Assembly (NCBI RefSeq): GCF_965224175.1
Contig: NZ_OZ245041.1
Coordinates: 4,836,001 to 4,900,000, forward strand
Source: Kordia sp965224175
GTDB taxonomy: Bacteria; Bacteroidota; Bacteroidia; Flavobacteriales; Flavobacteriaceae
DNA: 64,000 nucleotides
Direction: 5' to 3'
The notes below the pieces were generated by a model. It worked only from the letters and a program-made list of their open reading frames with translations. It made no database searches and was not told where the DNA came from. This document shows, piece by piece, positions 33,320 to 41,607 of this stretch (position 1 is the first letter of the stretch; each line of letters begins with the position of its first letter). Both the position numbers and the translations under genes were made by a program.

Positions 33320-34429
33320 TTACTGTTTTTTGTTTAAATAAAACTGATGTACTTGTTTGCCTAACTCTGCCAAAAAAGGAATCCCAATTTCATCATATTC
33401 ATAAGTATCGTCATTAAAAATTCGATTTTTGTTTACATGAATGGTTGCCGTAATGGTAAACGAGATATCATTTTTAGTATCTACAATATGTGCACAATCA
33501 GTTAAATAGCCATAAGCGTATCCAACTTTATTATATATTTTGATATGTTTAGGTATAGAATCTTTGCTATCACCAAACATAAAAAACTTCACGTAACTAT
33601 CGTAATATTCAGGATTATTAAAACCTTGTTGTTTGGGCGTTTTATGCATCACTTCCAATAAAAATATTTGATCTTCTTCCGATATGTCAAAAAGAGTTGC
33701 AACGCGTTCAGTTTCTCTGTGATGAAATCGAAACATAATTTGATGCAATGTTTGTAGTGGAATGTAATTCTTCTTTGAAAAATTCATAGGTTGCGAAATC
33801 AACGTATCGTTTCTGTAAAAGCCTTTACCTTTTTGTATTCTTTTCAAATTTAGCGTATGAATAGCTTTATTTTTAGAACTTTCTTGATGATAAACAACAT
33901 TGTTATTCTTGAAAAAAGTTACAGCCTTAGAAGTTATTTCGTCTGCATTTGAAGTGTTCAATCGATGCGAGAGACGCGCTAAATAATATGATTTTTGTTG
34001 AAGTTTATAATTGATATTGTCTTTTTTGACAAAATCAAACAATCTGTTGTACGCTTCATTATCACTAACGGCAAATATTTTTTGTACTTCCTTACGAATG
34101 GTCGTTTTTGTGAAATCACCTTCTACTTGAAAAAGTGTTTTACTGTCAATTTCAGGAATTTGGTTTGCTTTTTCTAAAGCTAAAAGTGCCATAGGAAGTT
34201 TTACACTACTTGCAGGATAAAAATAATCGTGTGCATTCAGTTGAAAATCAAAATTATTTCCGTCAGCATCAGTCACCATAATTTGAACTTCGTGAGCTTT
34301 CAGGTTTTGCATCACATTTTGAATCTTTTCAGCATCAGCATCAAGTGCAAATTTGATCGGATCGTCATACTTTTTTTCTTCGGCACAACTCAAACATAAA
34401 ACAAATGATAACAGTAGCAATTTTCTCAT
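33320..34429 (-). CDS. Lipoprotein serine hydrolase, class A beta-lactamase-like
   Basis: 369 residues from the ATG at 34429, which gives a clean lipoprotein signal (MRKLLLLSFVLCLSC, Cys15). Active-site motifs: S74-x-x-K77 (ASSVK), an SDN-type motif (VSDNEAYNRL) and a KxG (YNKVGYAYG) near the C-terminus, which fit the beta-lactamase2/class A fold. A dedicated beta-lactamase is uncertain; a cell-wall peptidase is also possible. An upstream in-frame ATG (34528) would overlap the lysA terminator and hide the lipobox, so it is not used. Confidence 0.82.
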   Translation of the reverse strand: MRKLLLLSFVLCLSCAEEKKYDDPIKFALDADAEKIQNVMQNLKAHEVQIMVTDADGNNFDFQLNAHDYFYPASSVKLPMALLALEKANQIPEIDSKTLFQVEGDFTKTTIRKEVQKIFAVSDNEAYNRLFDFVKKDNINYKLQQKSYYLARLSHRLNTSNADEITSKAVTFFKNNNVVYHQESSKNKAIHTLNLKRIQKGKGFYRNDTLISQPMNFSKKNYIPLQTLHQIMFRFHHRETERVATLFDISEEDQIFLLEVMHKTPKQQGFNNPEYYDSYVKFFMFGDSKDSIPKHIKIYNKVGYAYGYLTDCAHIVDTKNDISFTITATIHVNKNRIFNDDTYEYDEIGIPFLAELGKQVHQFYLNKKQ

Positions 34430-34500
34430 CAAGTAGTATAAATTGATCAATGTTTTTACAAGATACTTCATTAATTGAAAAAATGTAAAAATTGAATCAT

Positions 34501-34531
34501 AAAAAAAGTGCCTGTAACGAACAAGCACTTT
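34501..34531 (-). terminator. lysA terminator
   Basis: On the minus strand the stem AAAGTGC / GCACTTT (34531-34525 and 34511-34505, 13-nt loop) is followed by four further T, 17 nt after the lysA stop. Confidence 0.75.
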
Positions 34532-34547
34532 ACCAACACTTAACTTC

Positions 34548-35792
34548 CTAAACTAACTTAGGAACACTTTTTTTCTTTTTCTTGGGAGAAAGATCAATTT
34601 CCACCTGATTTTTTAATATATCATCAAACGTTTCTCGTTTACGGATTAAATGTGCTTTGCTATTGTGCCATAAAACTTCGGCTGGTCTATATCGAGAATT
34701 GTAGTTGCTAGCCATAGAAAAACAGTAAGCACCTGCATTATTAAATTTTAAAATATCGCCTTCGCGGATTTCACTAATTCTACGGTTATTGCCAAAAGTA
34801 TCCGTTTCGCAGATGTAACCTACAACTGAATAATAGCGTTCACGACCTTCTGGATTTGAAATGTTTTCTATATGATGATATGAATTGTATAACATGGGAC
34901 GAATCAAATGATTGAATCCGCTGTCAATTCCAGCAAAAACAGTTGAAGTTGTTTGTTTTACTACATTCACTTCGGCTAAAAACGAACCAGCTTCACTTAC
35001 GAGAAACTTTCCAGGTTCAAAATTCAAGGATAATTCCTTGCCGTATGCTGTGCAGAAATCATTGAAACGTGAGCTGAGTTTTTCTCCCAATTCTTCGATG
35101 TTAGTTTGAATGTCATCTTTCTTATAAGGAACTTTAAAACCACTTCCAAAATCGATAAACTCTAAGTTTTTGAAATTAGTTGCTGTTTTGAATAGAATTT
35201 CGGAAGCATACAAAAAGACATCAATATCCAAGATGTCACTTCCTGTGTGCATGTGAATTCCGTTGATGTGCATTCCTGTCAATTCAACAATTCTCAATAC
35301 GTGCGGAATTTGATGAATAGAAATTCCAAATTTTGAGTCAATATGCCCTACAGAAATATTATGATTTCCGCCAGCCATTACATGTGGATTTATACGAATA
35401 CAAACAGGAATTGTAGGATGCTTACTTCCAAATTGTTCTAAAATAGAAAGGTTATCTATATTAATTTTTACACCTAATTGTGCTGCATGTTCAATTTCTT
35501 GTAAAGAAACGCCGTTAGGAGTGTACATGATGTCAGCTGCATCAAATCCAGCGGCAAGTCCTAACTGTACTTCTTGAATAGAAACCGTGTCCAATCCCGC
35601 GCCAAGCGACTTCATCAATTTTAAAATATTTAGGTTAGACAACGCTTTTACTGCATAATGTAGTTTTAACTTTGGGACAGCTTTAAATGCGCTAGTTAAG
35701 CGTTCATATTGAGAAGTGATTTTCTCGGCATCATACACGTACGTAGGACTTCCATACGTTTGTGCTATATTTAATAAATCTGTATGTTTCAT
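34548..35792 (-). CDS. lysA: Diaminopimelate decarboxylase
   Basis: 414 residues. PLP-dependent decarboxylation of meso-diaminopimelate to L-lysine. The PLP lysine is K49 in LHYAVKAL; HMHTGSDI and LEFIDFGSGFKVPY carry phosphate and substrate contacts; NLNFEPGKFLVSEAG and the C-terminal CETDTFG (the catalytic Cys of the partner subunit) and NAGAYCFSMASNYNSRYRP are present. The tail ends with a Lys-rich patch (SPKKKKKSVPKLV). It has its own terminator. Confidence 0.95.
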   Translation of the reverse strand: MKHTDLLNIAQTYGSPTYVYDAEKITSQYERLTSAFKAVPKLKLHYAVKALSNLNILKLMKSLGAGLDTVSIQEVQLGLAAGFDAADIMYTPNGVSLQEIEHAAQLGVKINIDNLSILEQFGSKHPTIPVCIRINPHVMAGGNHNISVGHIDSKFGISIHQIPHVLRIVELTGMHINGIHMHTGSDILDIDVFLYASEILFKTATNFKNLEFIDFGSGFKVPYKKDDIQTNIEELGEKLSSRFNDFCTAYGKELSLNFEPGKFLVSEAGSFLAEVNVVKQTTSTVFAGIDSGFNHLIRPMLYNSYHHIENISNPEGRERYYSVVGYICETDTFGNNRRISEIREGDILKFNNAGAYCFSMASNYNSRYRPAEVLWHNSKAHLIRKRETFDDILKNQVEIDLSPKKKKKSVPKLV

Positions 35793-35961
35793 GGTATTAT
35801 TTTAACGGTTCAAAACTATGCTAAAATGAAATTACAATAAAAAAATTACACATAAAATATAAAAATAACACATAAAGTTATAAATGTAACAATTGGTTTT
35901 TTAACGGGTAACATAATCCCTTTTTATGAACTAGGAGAAGAAATCATAAAACTTTAAAATT

Positions 35962-36162
35962 ATGAAGAAAACCAAAAGTATGTTACAACTTAAGAAATCA
36001 TTGGTTTCTAGGTTACAACGCAACACAGTGAAAGGTGGATTACCTACAACAAAGCAATCGACAGTAGTTTTTACAAACGATTGCCCAACAGATAGTTGTA
36101 CAAGTGATCCGCGACCAGCAACAATTAGCTATTCCAACTGCGGACAATGCGGTGGCTGGTAA
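35962..36162 (+). CDS. RiPP precursor peptide, lanthipeptide-like leader
   Basis: 66 residues. Leader MKKTKSMLQLKKSLVSRLQ, double glycine at residues 25-26 (TVKGGL), then a Thr/Ser-rich core with four Cys (NDCPTDSC, SNCGQCGGW). It is divergent from lysA and followed by a perfect hairpin terminator whose stem core AAAGCGAAC matches that of the precursor at 5462. A second precursor lies 196 nt downstream. No modifying enzyme nearby. Confidence 0.8.
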   Translation: MKKTKSMLQLKKSLVSRLQRNTVKGGLPTTKQSTVVFTNDCPTDSCTSDPRPATISYSNCGQCGGW

Positions 36163-36172
36163 ATGATTTTTT

Positions 36173-36199
36173 AAAGCGAACAATACTGTTCGCTTTTTT
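36173..36199 (+). terminator. Terminator of the first 36-kb RiPP precursor
   Basis: The perfect 10-bp stem AAAGCGAACA (36173-36182) / TGTTCGCTTT (36187-36196) has loop ATAC and is followed by TTT. Confidence 0.88.
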
Positions 36200-36358
36200 A
36201 TATGTTTTAGTATTTCGAGGTTGGTGAAGTTAGTATACTTGCAACGAAAAATAGGAGTATGCTTTTTATAAAACATAACTACTACTAGTTGTATCTAGGT
36301 GTTGTAAGCACTACTTTCATTGATATAAAAAGTAAACATTAATTAAATTTTATAGATC

Positions 36359-36538
36359 ATGAAAAAAAGGAATTTGCAGTCTTTAAACTTAAACAAACGA
36401 AAAATTAGTGAATTACAAACGAGCAAAGGTGGAAGAGCAAAAGATACCGATAAATGTCCTACAGCTAGTGGTTGTAGTTGCGTAACGTGTAGAGTAGATT
36501 GCCAAGTACAAGCCGCAACACAAAATTGCGAAATGTAA
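36359..36538 (+). CDS. RiPP precursor peptide, lanthipeptide-like leader (59 residues)
   Basis: ATG at 36359, stop TAA at 36536-36538. The leader MKKRNLQSLNLNKRKISELQ has the L..LNLNK..IS pattern of the peptide at 5462, and ends TSKGG (residues 22-26 region). The core has six Cys in short spacings (KCPTASGCSCVTC, VDCQ, QNCEM) and Thr/Ser before them, the most Cys-rich of the four. Easily missed because it is under 60 codons. It has its own terminator and follows the precursor at 35962. Confidence 0.8.
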   Translation: MKKRNLQSLNLNKRKISELQTSKGGRAKDTDKCPTASGCSCVTCRVDCQVQAATQNCEM

Positions 36539-36582
36539 TAGCGAAAACTTTATGTAAAAGCTAACATTTATAAATCATTTTA

Positions 36583-36617
36583 AAAGAGTCATTCCTGAGA
36601 TTGACTCTTTTTCTTTT
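36583..36617 (+). terminator. Terminator of the second 36-kb RiPP precursor
   Basis: Stem AAAGAGTCA (36583-36591) / TGACTCTTT (36602-36610) with a T-rich tract after it (TTCTTTTTTT). Confidence 0.85.
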
Positions 36618-36643
36618 TTTAATCAATCAAAAACAAAAATTAA

Positions 36644-36675
36644 TTGGTTTTAATGCATTCGATTTTTTACATTTG
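36644..36675 (+). promoter_or_regulatory. sucC promoter
   Basis: TTG at 36644-36646, a 21-nt spacer and TACATTTG at 36668-36675 match the Bacteroidota promoter. The sucC ATG lies 24 nt after the box. Confidence 0.6.
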
Positions 36676-36698
36676 TGCTCTATAAAAAATTTCGTAAA

Positions 36699-37892
36699 AT
36701 GAATCTACACGAATACCAAGGAAAAGAAATATTAGCAAGTTTTGGCGTACGCGTTCAAAGAGGAAAAGTAGCTTCTACACCTGCGGAAGCTGTTGAAGCT
36801 GCAAAGCAATTAACAGAAGAAACAGGAACAGGATGGCATGTGATTAAAGCACAGGTTCATGCTGGTGGACGTGGAAAAGGTGGCGGAGTTAAGCTTGCCA
36901 AAAACCTTCAAGAAGTAGAAGATATCTCAGGACAAATCATCGGAATGGATTTGGTAACACCACAAACTTCTGCTGAAGGAAAGCGTGTACACCAAGTATT
37001 AATCGCTGAAGATGTATACTATCCTGGTGATAGCGAACCAAACGAATTTTATATGTCTGTATTGTTAAATAGAGCAACTGGACGTAATATGATCATGTAT
37101 TCTACTGAAGGTGGAATGGATATTGAAACTGTTGCGGAAGAAACGCCACATTTAATTTTTACAGAAGAAATAGATCCATCACAAGGATTATTACCTTTCC
37201 AAGCTAGAAAAGTAGCTTTCAACTTAGGATTAAGTGGAACTGCATTTAAAGAAATGACTCGTTTTGTTTCTTCATTATACAAAGCATACGTTTCTTCTGA
37301 TTCTTCATTATTCGAAATCAATCCTGTATTGAAAACGTCTGATGATTTAATCATGGCTGTTGACGCTAAAGTAACGTTAGACGAAAATGCATTATTCCGT
37401 CATAAAGATTACGCAGCAATGCGCGATTTACGTGAGGAAAACCCAATTGAGGTTGAAGCAAAAGAAGTAGGTTTAAACTATGTTGACCTTGACGGAAACG
37501 TTGGTTGTATGGTAAACGGAGCTGGATTAGCTATGGCAACAATGGATTTAATTAAAATGGCTGGTGGAGAACCTGCTAACTTCCTTGATGTTGGTGGAAC
37601 TGCTGATGCAAAACGTGTAGAAGAAGCGTTTAGAATCATCTTAAAAGATCCAAATGTAAAAGCAATCTTAATCAATATCTTTGGAGGAATCGTTCGTTGT
37701 GATCGTGTTGCTCAAGGTGTTGTTGATGCTTACAAGAACATGGGAGACGCTATTAAAGTGCCAATCATTGTTCGTTTACAAGGAACAAATGCAGATATCG
37801 CAAAAGAATTGATTGACAATTCAGGATTAGCGGTTGAATCTGCAGTAGAATTCCAAGAAGCTGCTGATAAAGTACAAGCAGTTTTAGCTTAA
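36699..37892 (+). CDS. sucC: ADP-forming succinyl-CoA synthetase, beta subunit
   Basis: 397 residues from the ATG at 36699 (MNLHEYQGKEILASFGV, the family N-terminus); eight extra upstream codons in frame are not needed. ATP-grasp domain in the N-terminal half (VIKAQVHAGGRGKGGGVKLA), C-terminal CoA-ligase domain (LDVGGTADAKRVEEAFRII; INIFGGIVRCDRVAQGV). It makes succinate with NTP from succinyl-CoA in the TCA cycle, together with SucD, which is not in the window. A bidirectional terminator follows. Confidence 0.97.
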   Translation: MNLHEYQGKEILASFGVRVQRGKVASTPAEAVEAAKQLTEETGTGWHVIKAQVHAGGRGKGGGVKLAKNLQEVEDISGQIIGMDLVTPQTSAEGKRVHQVLIAEDVYYPGDSEPNEFYMSVLLNRATGRNMIMYSTEGGMDIETVAEETPHLIFTEEIDPSQGLLPFQARKVAFNLGLSGTAFKEMTRFVSSLYKAYVSSDSSLFEINPVLKTSDDLIMAVDAKVTLDENALFRHKDYAAMRDLREENPIEVEAKEVGLNYVDLDGNVGCMVNGAGLAMATMDLIKMAGGEPANFLDVGGTADAKRVEEAFRIILKDPNVKAILINIFGGIVRCDRVAQGVVDAYKNMGDAIKVPIIVRLQGTNADIAKELIDNSGLAVESAVEFQEAADKVQAVLA

Positions 37893-37930
37893 GAACTTAT
37901 AGTTTTTATATACTTTCAATTTATATATTA

Positions 37931-37962
37931 AAAAAGCCTTTCTTGTATTAGAAAGGCTTTTT
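37931..37962. terminator. Bidirectional terminator between sucC and the RNA ligase
   Basis: The perfect 12-bp stem AAAAAGCCTTTC (37931-37942) / GAAAGGCTTTTT (37951-37962) has an 8-nt loop. A- and T-runs on either side suit termination of both convergent genes. Confidence 0.9.
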
Positions 37963-37979
37963 GCTTTTTATAGTTATTA

Positions 37980-39020
37980 CTAGTGTGCTTTTTGAATCTT
38001 GGTGATTATTTTGTTGATTTCAGATGTAACACGTTCGTCAATCCAACTTTTTTCTTCTTGCTCTAGTTCATCTAAAAGATTGTCATTGTTTTCATTGAAA
38101 TCAGTCAATGTGTCTCTGAAAAATTCGCTAGTAATATCTTGAATTCGTTGCTCATTGGTAAAATCTAAAGCGCCAATTTTAGAAACAGCACTTTCCAATC
38201 GGTTGTGAGTAATGTAATTTCTTAGTTCATCTAAAATAAAAGATAAATCTTCAGATTTTGATGAAATAGAAGGAACATACGTCCATTTTTCTGCTTGATG
38301 AAATTTCTTCTCTTCATCAAATTCTTTGTTTTTCAGTTTTACAATAGGTCTTGACTTCATTACGATATCGTCCAACTGATTATAGGGTTTGATAACAACG
38401 CCTTCAATTAAATTTTCTGTCAATTCAGGAAGTTCCAATTGTTTCGGAATGGTTGAATTGATTCTTGTATTGAAGTTGACAGCTTCTCCTAGTTTTCCAA
38501 TGAATAAAGGTTTTGCATAAAAAACGTTGTGTTTTTCAAAATATGCAGTCGCAGTTTCATAATCCAAGTATTTTTTAGAAGTTGTATCTCCAGTTTCTAT
38601 GGCAATATCAAAAGCACAAAAGTTGATACTTGGTGAATAATAGACACCAGTTTGTATGGCGTGTACATTTGCTTCAGCTGAAACTGCATCATGAGGATAT
38701 TTTCCGCCAAACAATTCACCATATACAATAAACTTAGTGCCTTCTATATCTGTGCTCAATTCTTCAAACAGTCTAATGAGTTGCTGTTCTATTTTATTGG
38801 CAACAAGTTGAAATCCAAAAAAATCATCGTCCCAAGACAAATATTCTTTTCGTTTGGCATATTTTAACGTTCCATGTTCATATACGAAACTAAAATTTGC
38901 GCCGTGAACTTTCTCGGTAACAACCCACTTTAGCTTTTCCATTTTGGAAAAATCACTATCGCTCAAACCAATCTTTTTAAGACTGTTTGGCATTTTTTCA
39001 TAGCCTGAAAAATCACTCAT
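37980..39020 (-). CDS. RNA ligase of the T4 Rnl2-like family
   Basis: 346 residues. Nucleotidyltransferase motifs: motif I with the adenylated Lys K37 in TEKVHGANFSF (compare the EKIHG of Rnl2), motif III-like FIVYGELFGGKYP (about 97-109), motif IV ENLIEGVVIKPY (about 204-215), motif V IVKLKNKEF (about 226-234). The C-terminal ~110 residues are helical, as in Rnl2. It seals 3'-OH/5'-phosphate nicks in RNA with ATP. Rnl2-type enzymes are unusual in bacterial chromosomes; phage origin or RNA-repair duty is possible. Its upstream neighbours on the same strand are an unknown gene and a phosphoesterase. Confidence 0.88.
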   Translation of the reverse strand: MSDFSGYEKMPNSLKKIGLSDSDFSKMEKLKWVVTEKVHGANFSFVYEHGTLKYAKRKEYLSWDDDFFGFQLVANKIEQQLIRLFEELSTDIEGTKFIVYGELFGGKYPHDAVSAEANVHAIQTGVYYSPSINFCAFDIAIETGDTTSKKYLDYETATAYFEKHNVFYAKPLFIGKLGEAVNFNTRINSTIPKQLELPELTENLIEGVVIKPYNQLDDIVMKSRPIVKLKNKEFDEEKKFHQAEKWTYVPSISSKSEDLSFILDELRNYITHNRLESAVSKIGALDFTNEQRIQDITSEFFRDTLTDFNENNDNLLDELEQEEKSWIDERVTSEINKIITKIQKAH

Positions 39021-39127
39021 GACTTAATATTAAAATTGTAATATACTCTAATAATAAAGCGACGTTTTTTTGCTTTATTACTATTTTAAAGAATTTAAGA
39101 ATGTATACTTGAAATATGAATTTTAGT

Positions 39128-39733
39128 TTAATTCATTGGGTCCCAAACGGTTCCAATGTAATGGTAGAATGGTAAAATGCTATCTGCAGGATATTCGTCT
39201 GTTTCGTCATCGATTCCAACTAATTTTATTTTTTCACCATCAGAATTTGCAGAAAATTCATAGTAATTTCGTTCTCCAAGATATACTTTTTGAAGCGTTT
39301 CTACATTTTCATAACCAGAAGCTTCTAGGTATTTTATAACTTCAGCTTCATTGTTTCCTTCCATAGATTTGTCATATCCTTCTGATTGTGAGGTAAAGAA
39401 GGCAATAAACCATCCAGTATACATCAAATAGAGTTCTTCGTGTGTAACTTTTGAAAAATCAATTCCGAGAAAACTCCAAGTTGTTGGTCCTGTAAAGCCA
39501 ATATACTCATCACCATCAAAAGTATATTTTAGTAAATAACAATCTTCTTGTTGTTGAGAAGGCCAAAACAGCGATTTCTTGTCAACAATTTCAATCGCAT
39601 CTGGTTTTTTACCAAACTCCATAGGATGCTCAAGCCATTCAACCATTTGTTTAATAATTGGATTTTTTAAGTCTAAATTGTTGTCGTTTGAATCTTGTTT
39701 TTTATTCTTTTTGAATCTGTCAAATAATCCCAT
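39128..39733 (-). CDS. Uncharacterised cytoplasmic protein
   Basis: 201 residues, no signal or membrane helix. Basic N-terminus (MGLFDRFKKNKKQ), then an acidic alpha/beta region with TFDGDEYIGFTGPTTWSFLGID and EELYLMYTGWFIAFFTS. It is similar in style to SMI1/KNR4- or DUF-type immunity-like proteins but I cannot assign a family. It lies between the RNA ligase and the phosphoesterase on the same strand with gaps of about 110-120 nt, so cotranscription is possible but not shown. Confidence 0.65.
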   Translation of the reverse strand: MGLFDRFKKNKKQDSNDNNLDLKNPIIKQMVEWLEHPMEFGKKPDAIEIVDKKSLFWPSQQQEDCYLLKYTFDGDEYIGFTGPTTWSFLGIDFSKVTHEELYLMYTGWFIAFFTSQSEGYDKSMEGNNEAEVIKYLEASGYENVETLQKVYLGERNYYEFSANSDGEKIKLVGIDDETDEYPADSILPFYHYIGTVWDPMN

Positions 39734-39851
39734 GCAATTAGTTTTGGTAATAAAGTATTGTAAGTTTTAATATGAATCGAAACTACCTGTTTCTCAGTTA
39801 AAAACAAAATAAAGTAGTGTGTTTAACTATTTTCAGAGAGAACTGCTGTGA

Positions 39852-40703
39852 TTACTTTAGTTTCCAATCGTATTTGGTAAACTGGTTTGTAAAAGAAGTA
39901 GAAACAGCGTGTACTTTTAAGGAGTCATTTTCTTTTTCGAGAATCATCATGCAGTTTTCAGGTAAAATTCCAGACGTGGTGAATTCGAGTTCTTTTACTT
40001 TGATGGATTCTGTAATTCGATTTTTGTCTAATATTCTACTATATGGTTTTCCGGTGTGACCAAAAAAATGATAGCGAAAAGGTATGCTATCTAATGCTTC
40101 TCTAATTTCTTCAGAACCATATCCAACATCGCCAGAAGTGTCTGAATCATGCGTGATAAAAAGTTCAAAGAGTTCTTTAGATTTGTATAATTTTTTGATT
40201 TTTTGATATTCGTATTGTTGAATAAATCGTTTGTTTTGTCTGCCTTTACGATCTCCAATTCTTCCCAAGCCAACAAAAGATAATTTTTCTTCACCTTTTT
40301 GGAAATACTGTGTTTCGCCAGATTTGCAAATCCACACATATTCATAACAATCAATCGGGAAAGCTGAATCTTTTGCGTATTTTTCTTCTAAATCATCTAA
40401 AAAGTCGTGATCTTCATGATTTCCACGCACACATAGCATTTGTATATCAAGTTCTTGTAGAAACGAAGAAATTTCATGTTTACTATTGGTGAAATCGTCA
40501 TGAAAACCTAGTTCATCTCTATCGTGTTTTGCGTGTCTAATTGTAGCTTTATCGAGATTTTCTAGATTCGGATACGCGCCTAAATCTCCACATTGAATAA
40601 TAAGATCAATTTTTTTATCAAACTGTTTTTGGTACTCTGCTACCAATTTAAAAGGAAGCAATACTTTTCCGTGAACATCTGAAAAAATAGCAATACGTAT
40701 CAT
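39852..40703 (-). CDS. Calcineurin-like metallophosphoesterase
   Basis: 283 residues. Metallophosphoesterase motifs in order: FSDVHGK (Asp and His), QCGDLGAY (Asp), VRGNHEDHDF (Asn-His), FITHDSD (His) and FGHTGKPYS (His). These bind two metals that cleave phosphomonoesters or diesters of nucleic acids or nucleotides. An unusual insert (about residues 60-75) separates motifs II and III. Together with the RNA ligase two genes downstream it might process RNA ends before ligation, an inference from order only. Confidence 0.85.
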   Translation of the reverse strand: MIRIAIFSDVHGKVLLPFKLVAEYQKQFDKKIDLIIQCGDLGAYPNLENLDKATIRHAKHDRDELGFHDDFTNSKHEISSFLQELDIQMLCVRGNHEDHDFLDDLEEKYAKDSAFPIDCYEYVWICKSGETQYFQKGEEKLSFVGLGRIGDRKGRQNKRFIQQYEYQKIKKLYKSKELFELFITHDSDTSGDVGYGSEEIREALDSIPFRYHFFGHTGKPYSRILDKNRITESIKVKELEFTTSGILPENCMMILEKENDSLKVHAVSTSFTNQFTKYDWKLK

Positions 40704-40826
40704 TGAAGTTTTAATACATTATAATTTTACGAACCTACGGGTATTTATTTGAACTCCAAATTTTACTCTTTAAAATACTTGTATATACTATTGAGAAAGA
40801 AAAAAGTGAATATGTTTTAGTGAAAA

Positions 40827-41399
40827 CTAAATAGGAAATATTAAATAAATACTATAAAAGTAAACAGCTCCTAGAAGTAAAATATAAATAAATTCTCTTT
40901 TTAGTTTTGTGCCTTTTAAATCTATCCAAAGCGACATTAATTTTTCTTTTTTTGTAGAAACTACTTTGGTATTTGCTATAAAATCTCCAATACGTCTTGA
41001 TGGGTTTATGTAAGTCACAATCACTTCTATTGGCCAGAGAATCATGATAGTTAGGTTTCTTATAAAACATTGAAACGCTGATGCAGGTTTTTCTGTTTTA
41101 CAATCAATTACTTGATAACCTAATAAACGTTTTGCGGGACTTTTTGCATTGAAAAAATCTTTATTTATATAGATGAAAATTAAAGAAAAGAAAATTATAG
41201 TTGAGAATGAATCATTAGTAAGTAAAGTCAAATGTTTTATTAAAAATATTATAACAATTACAGGCGGAACAATTAAAAAACTCATCAAGAAATGATCTAG
41301 CAACATGCTATATATTCTATGTGATTTAGAATAAGTCTGCACTAACTTCGAAGTTTCATCTATAATAACTCCGTTAAAATCATTTTTGGTGTTTTTCAT
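40827..41399 (-). CDS. RDD family membrane protein
   Basis: 190 residues with three to four hydrophobic helices (about 38-53, 65-77, 113-128, 172-187). SHRIYSMLLDHFLMSF matches the Arg-Asp region of RDD proteins (here the usual RxxAxxxD is altered), and FNAKSPAKRLLGYQVID and SRRIGDFIANTKVV are the conserved loops. RDD proteins are of unclear role; some transport ions. Monocistronic, divergent from hsp20. Confidence 0.8.
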   Translation of the reverse strand: MKNTKNDFNGVIIDETSKLVQTYSKSHRIYSMLLDHFLMSFLIVPPVIVIIFLIKHLTLLTNDSFSTIIFFSLIFIYINKDFFNAKSPAKRLLGYQVIDCKTEKPASAFQCFIRNLTIMILWPIEVIVTYINPSRRIGDFIANTKVVSTKKEKLMSLWIDLKGTKLKREFIYILLLGAVYFYSIYLIFPI

Positions 41400-41473
41400 T
41401 TCAAATTATTGGAAGTTGAAATTAATATTAAAGTACAATTCCGCCAGCTTGTCGTACTGTTTTTTAGCAAAAG

Positions 41474-41518
41474 TGTCATTTTGTCATTGATTTGATGTGT
41501 AAAAATGTCAAAATGGCA
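41474..41518 (+). promoter_or_regulatory. Imperfect inverted repeat upstream of hsp20, putative enhancer site
   Basis: Arms TGTCATTTTGTCA (41474-41486) and TGTCAAAATGGCA (41506-41518) are inverted with 11 of 13 pairing. Their centre is about 45 nt upstream of the sigma-54-like promoter, the place where enhancer-binding proteins often bind. Confidence 0.45.
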
Positions 41519-41530
41519 TATTTTTTCACT

Positions 41531-41546
41531 TGGAATCCTTTTTGCC
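41531..41546 (+). promoter_or_regulatory. Sigma-54-type promoter of hsp20
   Basis: TTGGAATCCTTTTTGCC has GG at 41532-41533 and GC at 41544-41545, exactly 10 nt apart, as in the -24/-12 elements (GG-N10-GC). No TAnnTTTG box is seen close by. The ATG lies 62 nt after the GC. Confidence 0.55.
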
Positions 41547-41607
41547 ATATACAACTCGTATTTGAATATAGAAAAGCATAAAAAATTAAATCACTAAAAA
41601 AATAAAC

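Noticed and set aside
34430..34528. Longer start of the class A beta-lactamase-like protein
   Set aside because: It would bury a good lipoprotein signal and run through the lysA terminator.
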